Shown here one piece after another: positions 15,249-16,714 of a DNA stretch of 16,714 bases. The stretch lies in NCBI GenBank assembly GCA_030836965.1, contig JAUPLM010000176.1:1-16714 (forward strand). Direction: 5' to 3'. Each line of letters opens with the position of its first letter. Positions within the stretch are counted from its first letter, which is position 1. The translations under genes and the position numbers were made by a program. The stretch is from Thermodesulfobacteriota bacterium. Lineage in GTDB: Bacteria; Desulfobacterota; Desulfobacteria; Desulfobacterales; RPRI01. The notes under the pieces are model-generated. The model had not been told where the DNA came from. It ran no database searches and saw only the letters and a list, made by a program, of their open reading frames with translations.

Positions 15249-15402
15249 AAGGGTTATTATTTATATGAGAATACAGGAGTTAGAATGCGGAATAGAGAAA
15301 AATACAAGTCCATGTTTATTCCGGGCCCTGACGCCTGTATACTCACGCTTGATTGTGCCCGCTCCCGGCATGTCTGTTGAAGAAAATAAAAGGCGCTAAA
15401 TC
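15249..15402 (+). other. 154-base spacer between nqrD and nqrE
   Basis: Adjacent nqrD and nqrE are usually packed closely; here 154 bases intervene. The spacer holds two overlapping short frames: 15265-15399 (44 residues, weak ribosome site, ending EENKRR just before nqrE) and 15285-15380 (31 residues, with an AGGAG site 5 bases upstream, three cysteines and the segment FIPGPDAC). No terminator-like hairpin with a T-run is visible. Neither frame matches a family I know. Either may be a leader peptide for nqrE, or the region may be an untranslated relic. Confidence 0.4.
15285..15380 (+). CDS. Possible 31-residue peptide between nqrD and nqrE
   Basis: This short frame begins MRNREKYKSMFIPGPDAC and ends with a cysteine (Cys18, Cys24, Cys31). 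It is supported mainly by a well-placed AGGAG site before the ATG, better than that of nqrD or nqrE, and by its position in an otherwise unexplained gap. It ends 22 bases before nqrE, so it could couple translation to it. There is no recognisable domain. A competing frame over the same bases makes this a tentative call. Confidence 0.25.
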   Translation: MRNREKYKSMFIPGPDACILTLDCARSRHVC

Positions 15403-16011
15403 ATGGATAATATAATCAGCATATTCATTAATTCAATTTTTATCGGCAATATTCTTCTTGCGTATTTTCTCGGAATGTGTTCGTTCCTTTCGGTTTCAAA
15501 AAATATGGAGGCATCGGTAGGCCTTGGCCTTGCCGTAACGTTTGTGCTTGCCGTGACAACACCGGTAAACTGGCTGGTTTACTATTACCTTCTGGCTCCG
15601 GGCGCTCTTACATGGGCCGGTCTCCCGGGCATTGATTTGAGTTTTTTAAAACTCGTAACTTTCATCGCAGTGGTTGCTGCGATAGTTCAGGCTATTGAAA
15701 TGATAATCGACAGGTTTTCGCCGTTTCTTTATTCTTCTCTCGGAGTTTTTCTTCCCCTCATTGCGGTAAACTGCGCCATACTGGGTGTCGCTCTTTTCAT
15801 GGTTGAGCGCGATTATAATTTAATTGAATCAATTGTGTACGGAACCGGTTCAGGGGTCGGATGGATGCTTGCAATCGTTTCGATGGCAGCAATAAGAAAA
15901 AAACTGAGATATGCCGATGTGCCTGAAGGGCTTGAAGGTTTCGGTATAACCATGATTTCAACCGGTCTTATGGCTATGGCGTTCATGCTTTTTTCAGGCA
16001 TTACAATGTAG
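15403..16011 (+). CDS. nqrE: Na+-translocating NADH:quinone oxidoreductase subunit E
   Basis: This 202-residue membrane protein is homologous to NqrD and lies beside it in the complex. Cys26 (in [12 protein letters not shown]) and Cys124 (in [13 protein letters not shown]) correspond to the Vibrio NqrE cysteines that complete the intramembrane iron centre with NqrD. The conserved [17 protein letters not shown] and [12 protein letters not shown] segments are all present. The ATG at 15403 has AAAAGG about 9 bases upstream, a modest site. The stop at 16011 is 10 bases before the nqrF start. Length and residues are normal for the family, so the odd spacer upstream has not damaged the gene. Confidence 0.97.
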   Translation: MDNIISIFINSIFIGNILLAYFLGMCSFLSVSKNMEASVGLGLAVTFVLAVTTPVNWLVYYYLLAPGALTWAGLPGIDLSFLKLVTFIAVVAAIVQAIEMIIDRFSPFLYSSLGVFLPLIAVNCAILGVALFMVERDYNLIESIVYGTGSGVGWMLAIVSMAAIRKKLRYADVPEGLEGFGITMISTGLMAMAFMLFSGITM

Positions 16012-16021
16012 GAACATAGAA

Positions 16022-16714
16022 TTGATATATGTAATCAGTCTGACAGCTTTCTCCTTTGTCATATTAACCCTGGTCGGTATAATTTTGCTTGTTGAGGCAA
16101 AAGTTGTAGAAAAAGGTGACTGTATTGTTATTATCAACAACGACAACGAGAAAGGAATCCTTACTCAGCAAGGCAATTCGCTTTTGTCCGTTCTTGCCGG
16201 GTCGGGAATATTTCTTCCTTCAGCCTGCGGAGGCAAAGGAACCTGCGGGACATGCAAGTGTGTTGTTGAAGAGGGTGGTGGAGAGATTTTACCTACCGAG
16301 CTGACTCATATCAGCAGGAAAGAACAAAGCAAAAATATTCGCCTCGCATGCCAGATGAAAGTAAAAAAGAACCTGAAAATACTTATTCCTGAAGAGATTT
16401 TCAGCATAAAAAAATATAATGCAACGGTTGTGTCAAATGAAAATGTGGCAACTTTTATAAAGGAATTAATTATAAGACTTGACCAGGGAGAAGAGCTGAA
16501 TTTCAAGGCAGGGGCTTATGTTCAGATTGATATTCCCGAGTATGATCTTTCTTATACGGAATTTAAGATTGCCGACAGGTACAGAGCTTCATGGGAAAAA
16601 TATAACCTCTGGAATTTAAAAGCTATCTCTCAAGAGCCGGTATACAGGGCTTATTCTCTTGCAAACCCGCCATCGGAAAGAAACGAGTTGAGATTTACAA
16701 TAAGAATTGCCACC
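16022..16714 (+). CDS. nqrF: Na+-translocating NADH:quinone oxidoreductase subunit F, N-terminal part (cut by window edge)
   Basis: This is the first 231 codons of the NADH-oxidising subunit, which passes electrons from NADH through FAD to a [2Fe-2S] cluster. It starts with one membrane helix (about residues 4-24). A plant-type ferredoxin domain follows, with Cys69, Cys75, Cys78 (ACGGKGTCGTC) and Cys110, each one position below the Vibrio cluster ligands 70, 76, 79 and 111. Next comes the start of the FAD domain, with the flavin motif RAYSLANPPSE near the cut end. The start is inferred as TTG at 16022: no in-frame ATG lies nearby, AGGAA sits 7 bases upstream, and the resulting length matches the family. 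The C-terminal NADH domain is outside the window. The sequence to the edge is intact. Confidence 0.95.
   Translation, partial: MIYVISLTAFSFVILTLVGIILLVEAKVVEKGDCIVIINNDNEKGILTQQGNSLLSVLAGSGIFLPSACGGKGTCGTCKCVVEEGGGEILPTELTHISRKEQSKNIRLACQMKVKKNLKILIPEEIFSIKKYNATVVSNENVATFIKELIIRLDQGEELNFKAGAYVQIDIPEYDLSYTEFKIADRYRASWEKYNLWNLKAISQEPVYRAYSLANPPSERNELRFTIRIAT

Overview
The window looks like chromosomal DNA from a strictly anaerobic, oxygen-wary bacterium, most likely a Desulfobacterota (sulfate-reducer-like) lineage. The evidence is a two-iron desulfoferrodoxin with the Desulfovibrio-type ligand set, several small rubredoxin-like and zinc-ribbon proteins, a free flavodoxin like the C-terminal domain of flavodiiron proteins, and a short-loop cytochrome bd oxidase. 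This placement is an inference from gene content; no rRNA or other marker is present. The DNA is AT-leaning and compact. I saw no tRNA, rRNA, CRISPR array, insertion sequence or phage gene.

Layout. (1) Positions 1-3063, minus strand, read right to left: desulfoferrodoxin (superoxide reductase), seven-cysteine rubredoxin-like protein, flavodoxin, two-CxxC zinc-ribbon protein, cydA, and cydB (cut by the window edge). The order suggests one oxygen/superoxide defence operon. (2) 3064-3583: a 520-base AT-rich divergent regulatory region. (3) 3584-4045, plus strand: a rubredoxin-less, rubrerythrin-like diiron protein. Its stop lies only 4 bases from the stop of the convergent copA. (4) 4050-6885, minus: Cu+-exporting P-type ATPase CopA and a CopZ-like chaperone, separated by a spacer rich in inverted repeats. 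(5) 6944-9946, minus: a 1000-residue hybrid sensor histidine kinase (Cache-like sensor, PAS, HisKA, HATPase, two receiver domains). (6) 10105-11130, minus: a 53-residue zinc-ribbon protein, a PerR-type peroxide regulator probably starting at TTG, and a 65-residue protein with a duplicated CxHCGNEA motif. (7) 11301-16714, plus: the Na+-translocating NADH:quinone oxidoreductase operon nqrABCDE and the first 231 codons of nqrF.

How it fits together. Superoxide reductase needs electrons from rubredoxin or flavodoxin-type carriers, and cytochrome bd removes O2 at the membrane. The divergent diiron protein and PerR fit a peroxide/O2 response, with plausible PerR-like half-sites upstream of perR. 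CopZ and CopA deal with copper, which damages Fe-S proteins in anaerobes. Nqr couples NADH oxidation to Na+ pumping and supplies reduced quinone, which could feed the bd oxidase.

Most notable points. NqrA keeps two complete ferredoxin-type four-cysteine motifs that the well-studied Vibrio protein has lost, giving it an RnfC-like C-terminus. The superoxide reductase, carriers and cydAB sit in one co-directional block. There is a cluster of very small cysteine-rich proteins, one of them under 60 codons. Unusual spacers lie inside nqr and upstream of copA.
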